A stretch of 64,000 nucleotides of DNA from Pocillopora verrucosa (GCF_036669915.1 NC_089322.1:14050678-14114677); one strand, 5' to 3'. Positions 1 to 9,440 are shown, numbered from the stretch's first letter. The notes: generated from the letters alone by a model not told the origin. Numbers and translations are program-made.

Positions 1-307
1 AGATTCTCGGCTAATGATGAAAAATGCGAACCAATGCGAAAACTTGTTCTCCGTTGTTATGTTCATTTCCACAATTTCGTCATTCCCTGATAATACCATT
101 GATAATACCATCGAAAATGAAACTGGGAACTTTACCAATTTTAAAAGGAACATTCATGAATCTCATTTTCGGTAATGGTGCAATGAAACAAGCATTTTAA
201 GCATTTTATGACGAAAAAGAAGTTAATTACTACTAGGGATGTTTCCCTTGCAGATGTTTTTTAGATAACGTAATTTCCGAATCGAAAACGATTACACTGC
301 AGATTTC

Positions 308-365
308 AAAACTATATAGCCTTCGACAAAGACACAACCCTTTAATTTAAAGAGAAAAGCGAAGA
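308..365 (+). promoter_or_regulatory. Core promoter and leader of class A gene A1
   Basis: A TATA-like element, ACTATATAG, lies at 311-319, about 48 bp before the ATG. The leader ends AGAGAAAAGCGAAG. The same TATA and leader precede the second class A gene (TATA at 3028-3034), so the element is conserved between paralogues. In positions 1-307 I see no gene. The longer class B-type upstream module is absent there, so A1 keeps only the proximal part of the family promoter. Confidence 0.5.
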
Positions 366-1148
366 ATGGATTGCAGATTTGTTTTGGTCGGTCGTTTTCT
401 GGCCTTTCTTCTTCTGTTCGTCCAGTGTGGGTTCCTGACAGCCTTTCCTGTCTGGTATAAGGATGATTTTCGTCTGATGCCCTTGCTACTGCTATTTTCT
501 CCCACTCTGGTTTACTATGTCTTTTGTTTGGCTACTGCAACAAAACTCCATAAAGTGTTCCGTACGTGGGGTCTTTACGTTTTTTTCGGTTTGATCCCTT
601 ACATCGTTATCATTTTTGCATTGTGTGGAGACGTACTCGACAAGAATAATTTTCTCAGCCCGACCTGTTTGAAAGTGATCCTTTGCATCACCCCTGTTGT
701 CTTTCTCATTCTGGTGAATACAGCGAGTGATTTGGGTGAACATGAAAAGTATACAACCCTGGTCTGGTCGCTGTCAATCGTGACAACAATAGATCTAGTC
801 GATGGCGTCGAGATGTTGGATATTGTGCTCGATGAGAGAGAGAACAGTCACGGAATCCCAAAAGAGTTTGGATATGCGATTGTAGCAGTGGCGTGCGGGA
901 GCTTTCTGTTGACTCTGCTGCAAATTGCGCAGAATAAACTCAAAGAAGGGACCGTTTCCCCTCGCAAAGGAGTGATAATCCTCGCAAATGTTTTGCAAAT
1001 CATCTTCGTAAATTTGGCGTTCATGGTAATGCGACTGGTGGTTATTATAAAGTACAACAAAGATGAGAATGAGTCCCTCTTCATCATGAAGAATGTGATC
1101 TTCATCTTTCTCTCAGCAATGCAGATCTACTGGATCCGACAGAGCTAA
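366..1148 (+). CDS. Class A multi-pass membrane protein, TMEM121/CECR6-like family (A1)
   Basis: This intact single-exon frame of 260 aa starts at the first ATG after a conserved TATA and leader. Hydrophobic segments lie at about residues 5-27, 36-56, 67-88, 99-119, 169-187, 203-229 and 236-254. The family core IDLVDGVEMLDIVLDERE is at 141-158, and the C-terminal FIMKN-type motif is at about 239-243. The pairing of an acidic D-L-x-D core with a late F-x-x-KN motif before the last helix is what suggests TMEM121/CECR6 kinship. That family is membrane-bound and poorly characterised, so no biochemical role is claimed. A2 is a close paralogue of identical length. There is no GDQ tail, unlike class B, and the protein ends WIRQS. 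AATAAA follows at 1537-1542. The coding call is strong; the family name is moderate. Confidence 0.82.
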   Translation: MDCRFVLVGRFLAFLLLFVQCGFLTAFPVWYKDDFRLMPLLLLFSPTLVYYVFCLATATKLHKVFRTWGLYVFFGLIPYIVIIFALCGDVLDKNNFLSPTCLKVILCITPVVFLILVNTASDLGEHEKYTTLVWSLSIVTTIDLVDGVEMLDIVLDERENSHGIPKEFGYAIVAVACGSFLLTLLQIAQNKLKEGTVSPRKGVIILANVLQIIFVNLAFMVMRLVVIIKYNKDENESLFIMKNVIFIFLSAMQIYWIRQS

Positions 1149-1715
1149 TTTGAGTATGTGAAATTAACTGAACAGAGAGACGTATTCGATTTGAAATTGC
1201 ATCTAAGGAAAGGAAACTGAGACTTTTTAAGGAGGATGTATTTCGACGATTATCAACAGCCGCTTGATAAGTTTGAAACTGAAAGTACGATCACACCTCA
1301 TCATTAAAACAAGATATCTCTCGGGTCTTTCAAACCATCATCAGCTATCAGTCCAACTTTTTTTGACAGAGTCGAATTTTAGCAAATAATAGTTTTTTTT
1401 CCGGAAGGAAAACGAAAATAAAAAGGTTTTAGAAATTGTAAGCATTGCCTACCTCGTTCATGATCTTTGCACGATAGTTATTTTAATGTTCAATGTTCAA
1501 AGGCAGTAATGAAACGGAACGAAATGAAATATTGTGAATAAAATTAAGGGATGACACTCCGATTTAGCTGCAGGTGACAGCGCCTTACACACAATTAAAA
1601 CAGAAGTATTGTACAAAATAGTGCTGACGAGGCAAGAGGGTCTCATTCATCAGTTTGGGACCTGTTTATGTTACTGCAACATTTGTGTTTGTGAGAAGAT
1701 TTCTCTTTGCGAAGT
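1149..1715. other. 3' flank of A1
   Basis: This is noncoding sequence with a poly(A) signal AATAAA at 1537-1542. From about 1580 onward it matches the sequence after the class A pseudogenes at 14.5, 39.1 and 56.0 kb, so it duplicated together with class A genes. A2 lacks this stretch. Confidence 0.45.
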
Positions 1716-1727
1716 ATTATTTATTTT

Positions 1728-2013
1728 AAATGGTTAAGAATATATGAAAGTCATATATTTGAACTGCGGATAAAGACGTGAATGAAAGTGATCCTCGCAG
1801 TAATTTGCACTACTTAGGCAGTAGTGAAAATAAGGCCTGAAAAAAAATTCAGGCCTGTACGGGATTTGAACCTATGACCTCTGCGATATCGGTGCAGCGC
1901 TCTACCAACTGAGCTAACAAGCCAACTGGGAGCTGGTCATGAAGTTGGTTCTAAATAAACCCGTGAAGTGATGAATAAATGGTTAAGAATATATGAAAGT
2001 CATATATTTTCAC
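1728..2013 (-). mobile_element. tRNA-derived SINE-like insertion with 12-bp target duplication
   Basis: The element is bounded by direct repeats ATTATTTATTTT at 1716-1727 and 2014-2025. Related loci at 14.6, 39.2 and 56.16 kb show the uninterrupted site, which supports a real insertion. On the minus strand it runs: leader ending CCAGCTCCCAGTT, tRNA-like head, then a tail with the hairpin GCCTGAA..TTCAGGC and a CATATATTC-type end. The tail-end motif also precedes the leader (1728-1759 versus 1979-2010), so the locus resembles part of a tandem of SINE units. A second, diverged copy in the other orientation is at 26377-26756. Confidence 0.7.
1852..1923 (-). tRNA. tRNA-like head of SINE (nominal anticodon GAT, Ile), probably not functional
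   Basis: The 72 nt fold as a cloverleaf: acceptor GGCTTGT with ACAGGCC, D arm GCTC/GAGC, T loop TTCAAAT, and A and B boxes. The anticodon loop reads C-C-GAT-A-T, so position 33 is C rather than the near-universal U, and the 31:39 pair is mismatched. Eukaryotes normally decode Ile with AAT, not GAT. Together with the SINE tail and target duplication, this argues for a retroposed pseudo-tRNA. It would probably still be flagged by a tRNA scanner. Confidence 0.5.
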
Positions 2014-2356
2014 ATTATTTATTTTGCCGCTCAAAAATTGTACTTTCTGTTTTTGGAGGTGTAACGAGTTAGTATTTGCTCTAATTGTAAATAAACACAA
2101 TTGCGTTGAAAAAGCTTCGGTGTTGTTGTTAGACTCTCATGATCTGTCGATCAAAACAGTTTTCAGTCCTTCTTGTTAGACCAAATTGATCATATTATGC
2201 AAGCTGAACGTTATTCACAAGGCAAAACAACCACCCCCCCCCCCCAAAAAAAGAAAAATTTCTAAGATTTAAGAGGAGTCGTTGGAAATTATTTTCATAA
2301 TGTCACACGTTTTGTTATCTTTCACCTAGATCCTTCTAATTATCAGACAGCTTTTC

Positions 2357-2367
2357 GGGGAATCCCC
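2357..2367. promoter_or_regulatory. kappaB-like palindrome (distal, upstream of A2)
   Basis: GGGGAATCCCC fits the Rel/NF-kappaB consensus GGGRNWYYCC. It lies about 240 bp from a second copy, and both are conserved in the unit after A2. Binding is inference. Confidence 0.4.
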
Positions 2368-2595
2368 TGAAAGTGGCCATCAGCAAACAAATTCCTCAGA
2401 AAAATAAGCCTGGTGCAACTTTGACAAATTTATCGGATATGTTACAGTGAGAGAAAATATTAGAAAATGAAGTTCAAGAGAATAAAAGAAAAAACTGCAA
2501 ATGAAATTTATATAAATACTCTAAGAAGAACGAACTTGAAGTAATCAAAGATGGCTTCATCGTCATGACGCAATCCATGCAAATGAGTGGTGTTC

Positions 2596-2606
2596 GGGGA
2601 ATCCCC
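2596..2606. promoter_or_regulatory. kappaB-like palindrome (proximal, upstream of A2)
   Basis: GGGGAATCCCC sits in the context TTCGGGGAATCCCCTAA. Equivalent sites occur at 4458-4468, 19547-19557 and, mutated, at 56774-56784. Confidence 0.4.
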
Positions 2607-2823
2607 TAACTATTGTTGTGCAACATTTTACATAAAAAAATCCATATGTCACCTGGCAAGGTTTCTCAGAGATGGTTATCTTGATAGGTTCAGATTTTTA
2701 GCGAATTAATTTTTCTTGCTTAAACCTCGTTAGCATAAAATTTTTAGACCTTTTTTTAATTGAGATATAAAAAAAAAAGAAAGAAAGAAAAAAAGAAACA
2801 GATCCGCGTATTAAAGAAGGTAC

Positions 2824-3077
2824 ATAGGAATATCAAGTCTCCAGCAGCGACCAAATTACGTATGCAATGCTTCTGGAATATTCGGGTAATTCCCTTTCGC
2901 ATCATTTGATCAAGATCGCTGTGGCGTTACCACATTGGCTACTAAATTTCCATACAAATATACGGTATCAGTTCCTATTGCAGTAGTCAGCACAATTTGC
3001 TTCTTTCAGTTTTAGAAAGCTTTTAAACTATATAGCCTTCGACGAGAACAGCACCCTTTTAAAGAGAAAAGCGAAGC
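2824..3077 (+). promoter_or_regulatory. Conserved 5' module and core promoter of A2
   Basis: The module starts TAGGAATATCAAGTCTCC and contains the imperfect palindrome GGAATATTCGGGTAATTCC at 2875-2893. It then has a pyrimidine tract ending GCTTCTTTCAG, which resembles a 3' splice site, and TATA CTATATA at 3028-3034. The same module, without the 45-nt class A leader, precedes every class B gene. The A2 ATG lies 44 nt downstream of the TATA-like box. Confidence 0.55.
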
Positions 3078-3860
3078 ATGGATTGCGGATTGGTTTTGGT
3101 CGGTCGTTTTCTAGCCGTTCTTCTTCTGTGCGTCCAAATGGGGTTCCTGACAGCTTTTCCTGTCTGTTACAGGGATGATAAACGTCTGATATCCTTGGTA
3201 CTGTTATTTTTTCCTTCCTTGATTTACTATGGGATTTGTCTGGCTACTGGTGGAAAACTCCGTAAAGTTTTCCGCACGTGGGGTCTCTATATTATTTGCA
3301 GTTTGATCCCTTACATCGCCATCATTTTTGCGTTGTGCGGAGACGTACTCGACAAGAACAATTTCCTCAGCCCGACCTGTTTGAAAGTGATCCTGTGCAT
3401 CACGCCTGTTGCCTTTCTCATTCTGGTGAATACAGCGAGCGATTTGGGCAAACACGAAGACTACAAAACCCTGGCGTGGACGCTGTCAGTAGTGATAACA
3501 ATAGATCTTGTCGATAGCGTCGAGATGTTGGATATTGTGCTCGATGAGAGAGAGAACAGTCACGGAATCCCAAAAGAGTTTGGATATGCGATGATAGCAG
3601 CGGCGTGCGTAAGCTTTCTGTTGACTTTGCTGCAAATTGCGGAGAATGAACTCAAAAATGGAACCGTCTCTCTTCGCAATGCAGTGGCGATTCTCGCAAA
3701 TGTTTTGCAGATTATTTTCGTGAATTTGCCTTTCATGGTAATGCGACTTGTTGTTATTGTCAAGTACAACAAAGATGATAATGAGATCATCTTCATCACA
3801 AAGAATCTGATCGCCATCTTTCTCTCCGTGATGCAGATCTACTGGATCCGAAACAGCTAA
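3078..3860 (+). CDS. Class A multi-pass membrane protein, TMEM121/CECR6-like family (A2)
   Basis: This intact frame of 260 aa is collinear with A1 without gaps and starts MDCGLVLVGRFLAVLLL. It has the same seven hydrophobic segments, the core TIDLVDSVEMLDIVLDE at about 141-157 and an FITKN motif before the last helix. It ends IYWIRNS. Differences from A1 are scattered, many conservative, and none breaks the frame, which suggests both were kept as proteins. The upstream region adds the full conserved module and two kappaB-like sites that A1 lacks within the window. It is probably an integral plasma- or endomembrane protein of unknown role. The coding call is strong; the family assignment rests on motif pattern. 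Confidence 0.82.
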   Translation: MDCGLVLVGRFLAVLLLCVQMGFLTAFPVCYRDDKRLISLVLLFFPSLIYYGICLATGGKLRKVFRTWGLYIICSLIPYIAIIFALCGDVLDKNNFLSPTCLKVILCITPVAFLILVNTASDLGKHEDYKTLAWTLSVVITIDLVDSVEMLDIVLDERENSHGIPKEFGYAMIAAACVSFLLTLLQIAENELKNGTVSLRNAVAILANVLQIIFVNLPFMVMRLVVIVKYNKDDNEIIFITKNLIAIFLSVMQIYWIRNS

Positions 3861-4218
3861 TTCTGTGAAAAGTAATATTCATTTTGCCGCTCTAAACATC
3901 GTACTTTCTGTTTTTGGAGATGTAACAAGTTGGTATTTTTAAACTCTGAAGCCTTGTTCTTACAGTTAATAACAATAATTACGCAGAAAAGCTTCGGGGT
4001 TGTTGTTAGACTCTCATGACCTGTCGACCAAAACAGTTACAATCCTGACAGTCAGACCAAATTGATCACATTATGGTAACTGAACGTCATTCACTAAGCA
4101 AAGTAACCCCTCAAAAATTTCAAGATCGATTTGAGAAAAGTCGTTGCAAACTATTTTCACAATGTCGCACGTTTTGTTATCTTTCACCTAGATCCTTCTA
4201 ATTATCAGACAGCTTTTC

Positions 4219-4229
4219 GGGGAATCCCT
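4219..4229. promoter_or_regulatory. kappaB-like site, distal copy upstream of B1
   Basis: GGGGAATCCCT is the homologue of 2357-2367 with one terminal change. It still fits the Rel consensus. Confidence 0.35.
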
Positions 4230-4457
4230 TGAAACTGACCTATTAGCAAACAAATTCCTCAGAAAGTAAGCCTGGTGCAGCTTTGACAAATTTGTGGGAA
4301 ATGTTACATTGAGAGAAAATATTAAAAAATGAAGTTCAAGAGAATAAAAGAGAAAATTGCAAATGAAATTTATATAAATACTCTAAGAAGAACGAATTTG
4401 AAGTAATTAAAGATGGCTTCATTGTCATGACGCAATCTGTGGAAATGAGTGGTGTTC

Positions 4458-4468
4458 GGGGAATCCCC
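4458..4468. promoter_or_regulatory. kappaB-like palindrome, proximal copy upstream of B1
   Basis: GGGGAATCCCC is fully conserved with 2596-2606 while neighbouring bases have changed. Function is inferred. Confidence 0.4.
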
Positions 4469-4683
4469 TAATCATTGTTATGCGACATTTTTCTTAGAAA
4501 CTCCATATATCACCTTGCAAGGTTTCTCGGAAATGGTTATTTTGACAGGTTCAGATTTTCAGCGAATTAATTTTTCTTTCTAAAACCTCGTTAGTTCAAA
4601 ATCTTTAGACTTTTTTTAATTATGAGTAAAAAAAAAAGAGAAAAAAAAAGAAAAAAAGAGAACCGCAGATTAGAGAAACTACA

Positions 4684-4913
4684 TAAGAATATCAAGTCTC
4701 CAGCGGCGACAAATTACGGATGCTATGTCTGAGCATGTGAGCTTCTGGAATATTCGGGTAATTCCCTTTACCATCATTTATTTGTTCAAGATCGTTGTGG
4801 CGTTATATCATTCGCTACCAAATATTTCATAAAAATATACGGTATCAATTCCTATTGCATTAGTCAGCACAATTTGCTTCTTCCAGTTTTAGAAAGCTTT
4901 CATACATATAACT
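4684..4913 (+). promoter_or_regulatory. Conserved 5' module of B1
   Basis: This is homologous to 2824-3034: TAAGAATATCAAGTCTCC, GGAATATTCGGGTAATTCC, pyrimidine tract GCTTCTTCCAG, then a TATA-like CATATAAC. Here the TATA-like box ends immediately before the ATG. Either transcription starts further upstream or a 5'UTR intron ends at the CAG. Confidence 0.5.
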
Positions 4914-5726
4914 ATGGCTTCGTTTTTAACATGGTTCGGGAGATTCGCTTTCTTCGGTCTGATAAATACACAGTGCTTTATTCTATCTGCTTATCTCGCG
5001 AAGTATGAAGACAGTTCCAAGTGGTATCTCACAGCCATTTCCTTTGGCCCAGCAATTTTTGTCTGGATTCTTCTTCTACTTTTCAAAGCGCTGTACCTTA
5101 GCTGTCTCTTTCGAATTTGGGGTCTGTATATTGTGGCTTTGGTTGTAAACATCGCAATGGTATTTGGAAAAGTCGGAGATAGAATTGACAAGAACGAGCT
5201 TTTAGGACCAAATGCACTGAAGGTGTTTCTGTGCATTACACCACTTCTGCTACTACTGTTGCTAAACACAGGCGATCTCGATGATTCAGACGAAAATGAG
5301 GAAGAAAGAGAGATTGTTTCTAAGTTGTGTTTTCCCATGGCCGTCGATCTGTTCGATGGAATCGAGATGATAGATATCGTGTTAGAAGAAAGAGAGCACG
5401 ACTTTGGAATACCCAAAGCATTCAGTACAGCAATGATCGTGTTGGCTTGCCTCAGCATGTTGGTATCTCCCTGGCAAATGGTAGAAAACAAACTCACTAA
5501 AGATGGGCCAAAAATTCGCTTCCGTACCGCATTATACCGCAGTATTGTTCAAATAGTTTTCGTTAATCTACCATTCTTGGTTATTCGTGCGGTGGTGTTC
5601 TTTATGTTTGGCAAAGACGAGTCCATCTTCATTGCCAAGAATGGCATAGCAATAGTACTTTCCATTTTGGAAATTCGTAATCTTTTCCGTTTACGTCGGG
5701 CCAAACAAGAAGACCAAGCAGTTTAG
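4914..5726 (+). CDS. Class B multi-pass membrane protein, TMEM121/CECR6-like family, no GDQ array (B1)
   Basis: This intact frame of 270 aa starts MASFLTWFGRFAFFGL, the start shared by all class B members. Hydrophobic segments lie at about 8-27, 38-58, 66-88, 101-117, 168-186, 205-230 and 236-253. The core VDLFDGIEMIDIVLE is at about 143-157, preceded by an acidic loop (DLDDSDENEEERE), and FGKDESIFIAKN is at about 230-241. It ends RRAKQEDQAV and so carries just one DQ unit where its paralogues have long GDQ arrays. It therefore probably shows the pre-expansion tail. A conserved AATAAA lies at 6160-6165. It may work with the divergent class D gene downstream, but that is speculation. Confidence 0.85.
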   Translation: MASFLTWFGRFAFFGLINTQCFILSAYLAKYEDSSKWYLTAISFGPAIFVWILLLLFKALYLSCLFRIWGLYIVALVVNIAMVFGKVGDRIDKNELLGPNALKVFLCITPLLLLLLLNTGDLDDSDENEEEREIVSKLCFPMAVDLFDGIEMIDIVLEEREHDFGIPKAFSTAMIVLACLSMLVSPWQMVENKLTKDGPKIRFRTALYRSIVQIVFVNLPFLVIRAVVFFMFGKDESIFIAKNGIAIVLSILEIRNLFRLRRAKQEDQAV

Positions 5727-7005
5727 AAAAGGTATATTTTTGTAGCTCCTCGATTTCATCTTAAGATCTCAAAATCCACTTTTATTTTGTATTACATTTT
5801 GCAAGAGACATTCCCAGTTTAAGTGGTCTCCTGTAACCTGATAGAAGTAGACTATTTTTTGTTTCCTCTATAGTTTTATGTTTTCGGTTCTGCAAACTGT
5901 ACATAAAGCTTACAATTACTTTTTTCATGTGTCTGAAATATGTCTTACAGAGATCGGTTTATTGTGTTGTATCTAGTCGTATACATGTGATAGAAAGAAT
6001 TTTGAATTCTAGGGCGTGTGAATTGCGCAGACCTGGAAGCTAATTTTTGTGTCGGGTGTACCTAGATGACTTCGCCTCAATTATTTTTCTCCTCGTGAAT
6101 AATGGAACTATATTCTACATGTATCAGCCACGAATAGGACAGTGAATCATAAACTTGTGAATAAATTTACATTTATTCCAAGAAGTCCTGTGAGGTTAAA
6201 CCTTCTAAGGAGAACTTGAAGTCTTGTATCAGTTGATGGACAATATCATTATTCTATATCAAAAGAAAACATGTAAAACTATAATATTAATAGTAAAGCA
6301 AGCTTGTAACGGCAGAAATCACCAGAAACTACAACGGACACACAGAATGTGAGTAAGTTTTAATGATTTTACGCGTAAAATGTTTTCTATATCGAAATAT
6401 TTATCGTTGTAAATCGACCATATTTCGTTCCTCATACAACTCCATATAACGTGTTTAAATTTTCAACGGTTCCTCTTGTAACTTATCACCGAGTCACACA
6501 ACGCGTGACGCTTTCATGAATTAATCATTGGCTTTTTCTCGAGATGTGAGTTTGAGCCTCCTGTGATGTATTCAACCCTTCATTAGATGTTTGAAGTATT
6601 TTAAGCAACCCAAGCATGGTCAGGCTTTCTGAAAACTCAGCGGGGCTCATAATGTAAAAGAGGAAGTAAGTTCGTTTCCTTAAAAAGCTTTGCGGGAGTG
6701 AAGCGGGGAGGGGATAAGGAGCATTGTTTCATGTAAACATACTTAACAGAGGGTGCCAACGTCACCATTCTCCCCTCCCTCTCCCTTCTTTTGTTTACGT
6801 TAGGTGACATAATAAACCGCAAATCAGGCACACCCACGCTATTGTGTTAAAACAAAAAAATTAATTTGCAATCCGACTCCGCCGAACGGCTGAAGGATAA
6901 ACAAACTACAAAAATTAACTACTTTGCAAAGGAACTTAAAGTTGTCGAATATGCGATCGTGCTTTAATTGGACAGTTAGTCCTTCTTGTTTCCTAGACTT
7001 CCTAA
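5727..7005. other. 3' flank of B1 and spacer to D1
   Basis: The first 450 bp is the conserved class B 3' flank, also seen after B2, B3, B5 and B6, with AATAAA at 6160-6165. From 6570 to 6625 there is a short match to 63825-63885. B1 and D1 converge across this spacer. No further gene is seen; the short minus-strand frame at 6637-6837 has no support. Confidence 0.5.
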
Positions 7006-7764
7006 CTAATCCTTACAGCACTGAAAAATCTCCAAAATCCCATGAATGATCAAAATGCCATTCTTGGCGATGAAAATTGACGCATTTCTCTTGAACTTAA
7101 AGAACAGAGCCAAACGAAGGCCTAAAAACACACAATTACCGAGTAAAATCTGAAGGGTGATACGAATGACGGCTAAGTACTTGTAAATAGACGTGTCCAA
7201 AAACCTGTTCTCCTCCAATTGAAAATGCGAAAGCATAAAACTTGTGCAGACGAAGGCAATGATAGCGTTCTCAAAGCTCCTGGGAATGCTAACTTCACTT
7301 TCCTCCAGAATAACTTGCAGCATTTCAATTCCGTCGAAGAGATCTAATGTTATTTGGAAGGCCAGCTTTAATACGAGCTCTCTGCCTTTACTTTCTATTT
7401 CAAATGTGTTAAGCAACAGCAGCAAAAGGAGCGGTGTTAGGCAAAGGGTCATGGTCAAGACATCTGGTCCAAAGAACAAATCCTTCTCGATTTTTTCTTT
7501 GATTCGCCCAAATATTACTCCAATTATGGGCACTAAAGCAAGCCATACGTACAGACCCCAAACGGAAAATACCCAGGTGATGAACTTTTCATTGCACACG
7601 ACGAGAAACCAGAGAATCAAGGATGGGATGTAGAGAAGAAGTAAAGCATACCAGCCATTTTGATTTTCGTAGCGTGCTGGATACGAAGCGAAGGAGATAT
7701 ACTGAAGGATCATCACGATGAAGAAGGCAGCACGTGCAACCCAAGCCAACAGCGAATGAGTCAT
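7006..7764 (-). CDS. Class D multi-pass membrane protein, TMEM121/CECR6-like family (D1)
   Basis: The minus-strand intact frame has 252 aa from the first ATG (MTHSLLAWVARAAFFIV). The frame stays open 12 nt further 5' but only to a TTG, so 7764 is preferred. Hydrophobic segments lie at about 8-27, 38-57, 66-86, 101-118, 163-181, 196-222 and 229-246. The core LDLFDGIEMLQVILEE is at about 140-155, and ASIFIAKNG is at 228-236. It ends EIFQCCKD. It is the only complete class D member here; relics lie at 26757-27458, 19721-19807 and 56954-57040. It lacks the acidic DLDDS loop and the GDQ tail of class B. Its orientation is opposite to classes A and B. The coding call is strong. Confidence 0.83.
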   Translation of the reverse strand: MTHSLLAWVARAAFFIVMILQYISFASYPARYENQNGWYALLLLYIPSLILWFLVVCNEKFITWVFSVWGLYVWLALVPIIGVIFGRIKEKIEKDLFFGPDVLTMTLCLTPLLLLLLLNTFEIESKGRELVLKLAFQITLDLFDGIEMLQVILEESEVSIPRSFENAIIAFVCTSFMLSHFQLEENRFLDTSIYKYLAVIRITLQILLGNCVFLGLRLALFFKFKRNASIFIAKNGILIIHGILEIFQCCKD

Positions 7765-7880
7765 TTTGAAACTCAAATTGCTGTTGTTGTTGTTGTAGAC
7801 TTAAAAGGACTGCTTATACACTGAGAAACTCCGTTCACCCCGGAATGAGGAATTCAAATTTATAATCATTCTAACGACGT
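7765..7880 (-). promoter_or_regulatory. Possible D1 promoter
   Basis: On the minus strand TATAAA occurs at 7859-7864, about 95 bp upstream of the D1 ATG. A GTT microsatellite lies at 7781-7796. In the D2 pseudogene the equivalent TATA is changed (TGATAATC), which fits loss of function there. The evidence is weak. Confidence 0.3.
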
Positions 7881-8300
7881 GTCATTTGAACCAACTTCCT
7901 GCGTTTCTCGGAAAAAAAAAGTTATCAAAGACCAACGGATTTCAAGTTTTCCTAGAAAGCCTATTGACCTTATGTACCCCATTATCAAAAATCCTTCCGT
8001 TTCTGTCACGGCAAATACCGGTTACAAAATTACTCAACTAACAAGGCCATTTGCATGTATATTATGCATCGATGTATCATTGCTCCCAAACATACATTTC
8101 AAGCCGCTTAGATCAATACAACCCCATGTTTATTAAAGTAAAGCAGAAATGAGTTTGCCCGCCAATACAGACGGTTGTTTCTTCTACTTTCTTATTTGAC
8201 GTTACTACTACTCAACCAACAGTGTTAGTTGACAAAGAAAAGCATGCACGGATTAGATAACGGACTAAAAGGCACCCAACCTACAGTAGAACATGAAAAA
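7765..8300. repeat. 5' flank of D1, duplicated at 27459-28060
   Basis: This noncoding stretch matches the sequence upstream of pseudogene D2 nearly end to end, including the run GAGTTTGCCCGCCAATACAG. It shows that D1 and D2 are a segmental duplication rather than retrocopies. The small plus-strand frame at 7879-8136 is not conserved in the copy. Confidence 0.55.
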
Positions 8301-8329
8301 TAAAGCGGCTAATAACAATAAGCTGTGAC

Positions 8330-8750
8330 TTAAATGGCGATAGCCACGATTTTTGGTACAACCTTAAGTCGCCGTTCCTCTATCTTTTTATGTAATCGAC
8401 ACCAAATTGATTTCTATAACGACATTAGACATGTATGATTAACCGTTCTACGTTACCGCGCAGAAAATATTTATGCAATTTCGAAGAAAAGAATCGGCGG
8501 CTTTAATTTTGTGAATCAACTTTAGCGCCCTGCAAGAGGACCTCAAAACCGAAAAAAAAAAATCGTACTTTAAATTGATTCAAAAAAGGGGTGGAAAGAC
8601 AAGACATTAGTTTTTATTACATCCATTTTGGTTGTAATAAATCACTGGTGTTCCTTGAAATCTGACTGGCCCCCATTGGTGCGATTTGTTCACAAATAGC
8701 ACCTTTTATATCTAAATCGCATCTTTTATGAGGAAGCTTTATTTTATTAA
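8330..8750. repeat. Dispersed block R2, copy 1
   Basis: About 400 bp with the landmark TTAAGTCGCCGTTCCTCT and the later GTGCGATTTGTTCACA recurs at 19808-20440, 28105-28720, 32420-32965, 50396-50965 and 57041-57650. It is noncoding, with frames differing between copies. It usually lies between a class D relic or R1 block and the next unit. Confidence 0.55.
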
Positions 8751-9329
8751 ACAGTCCGGGATCGTTATCAGATTCTCATGACCCAAACCAAACCAAAACA
8801 GTAACCAATCGCTGCTCAGATTCACGTTCATGTGACATCTTACTGAGGCAACAATAATATATTAAACTTGGCTTCCTAAGGCTGAACCACACTGGGTGTA
8901 CTAAACCGACTGTTTTTCGACTGAAAATTGTGATTGTAGCTAAAAAATTGTACAAATGGAAGGGTAAAATTTCGGACCGTTATTAGATTTGAAAAACATA
9001 ATATTTTCTTCTTCTTTTTTCCACTGTGTAAATGAAAGGGTTGTTGAAAGCTTCTCGAAGCAAGTAAGAAGTTGGGAAATCTATACTGCTATGGCCGCAT
9101 CCACTCCTTCCTCTTTCATTTCTGATTTGGTCAATGAAAGGCATCTCTCCGCCTCTCCGTGATGTTCCTCGCTGCAATGGAATGCCAAGCCTTAAGGTGG
9201 ATTATGAAAGCGTTAATTGAAACCTATTCTGGACCAGGAATATGCAAGTCAAGAGGAAATGTACAAACAGAATGGTGACTCAGCTTTTGAATCTATTACA
9301 GCAGAGAGAAGAAACATATGTCTCCAACA

Positions 9330-9440
9330 ATAAACAATAATAGGGGTTCATCAAGGAACACCAACAGAGAATGAAAACTTTCTAAAGCTACAAAATGTCC
9401 TAGCCCTAGTGCAAGACAATTTATAGAACAAAGACTTCGA
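9330..9440 (+). pseudogene. Short TRIM/filamin-NHL-type pseudogene fragment
   Basis: This matches 51570-51690 of the longer TRIM-type pseudogene, including AACACCAACAGAGAATGAAA, then departs abruptly after GACTTCGA. The copy at 33590-33720 breaks at the same place, so the break predates SD1. The sequence from 8983 to 9330 is shared with 33210-33560 and 51200-51540 but I cannot identify it. Confidence 0.45.

Larger units (their letters stand above)
2026..2823. repeat. Class A/B intergenic unit, copy 1 (upstream of A2)
   Basis: About 800 bp beginning TTTGCCGCTC recurs after A2 (3880-4683) and, with gaps, at 14640-14900, 39225-39480 and 56168-56940. It holds a poly-C tract at 2233-2244, a TATA-like TTATATAAAT at about 2507, an octamer ATGCAAAT near 2578 and two kappaB-like palindromes. 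No gene is seen. Confidence 0.6.
3866..4683. repeat. Class A/B intergenic unit, copy 2
   Basis: This is a diverged copy of 2026-2823 lying between A2 and B1. It shows that A2 plus its 3' flank arose by tandem duplication. It contains the kappaB-like sites at 4219-4229 (GGGGAATCCCT) and 4458-4468 (GGGGAATCCCC). No gene is seen. Confidence 0.6.

Noticed and set aside
1852-1923. A functional tRNA-Ile gene
   Set aside because: Position 33 is not T, the anticodon stem is mismatched, GAT is unusual in eukaryotes, and SINE tail plus target duplication are present.
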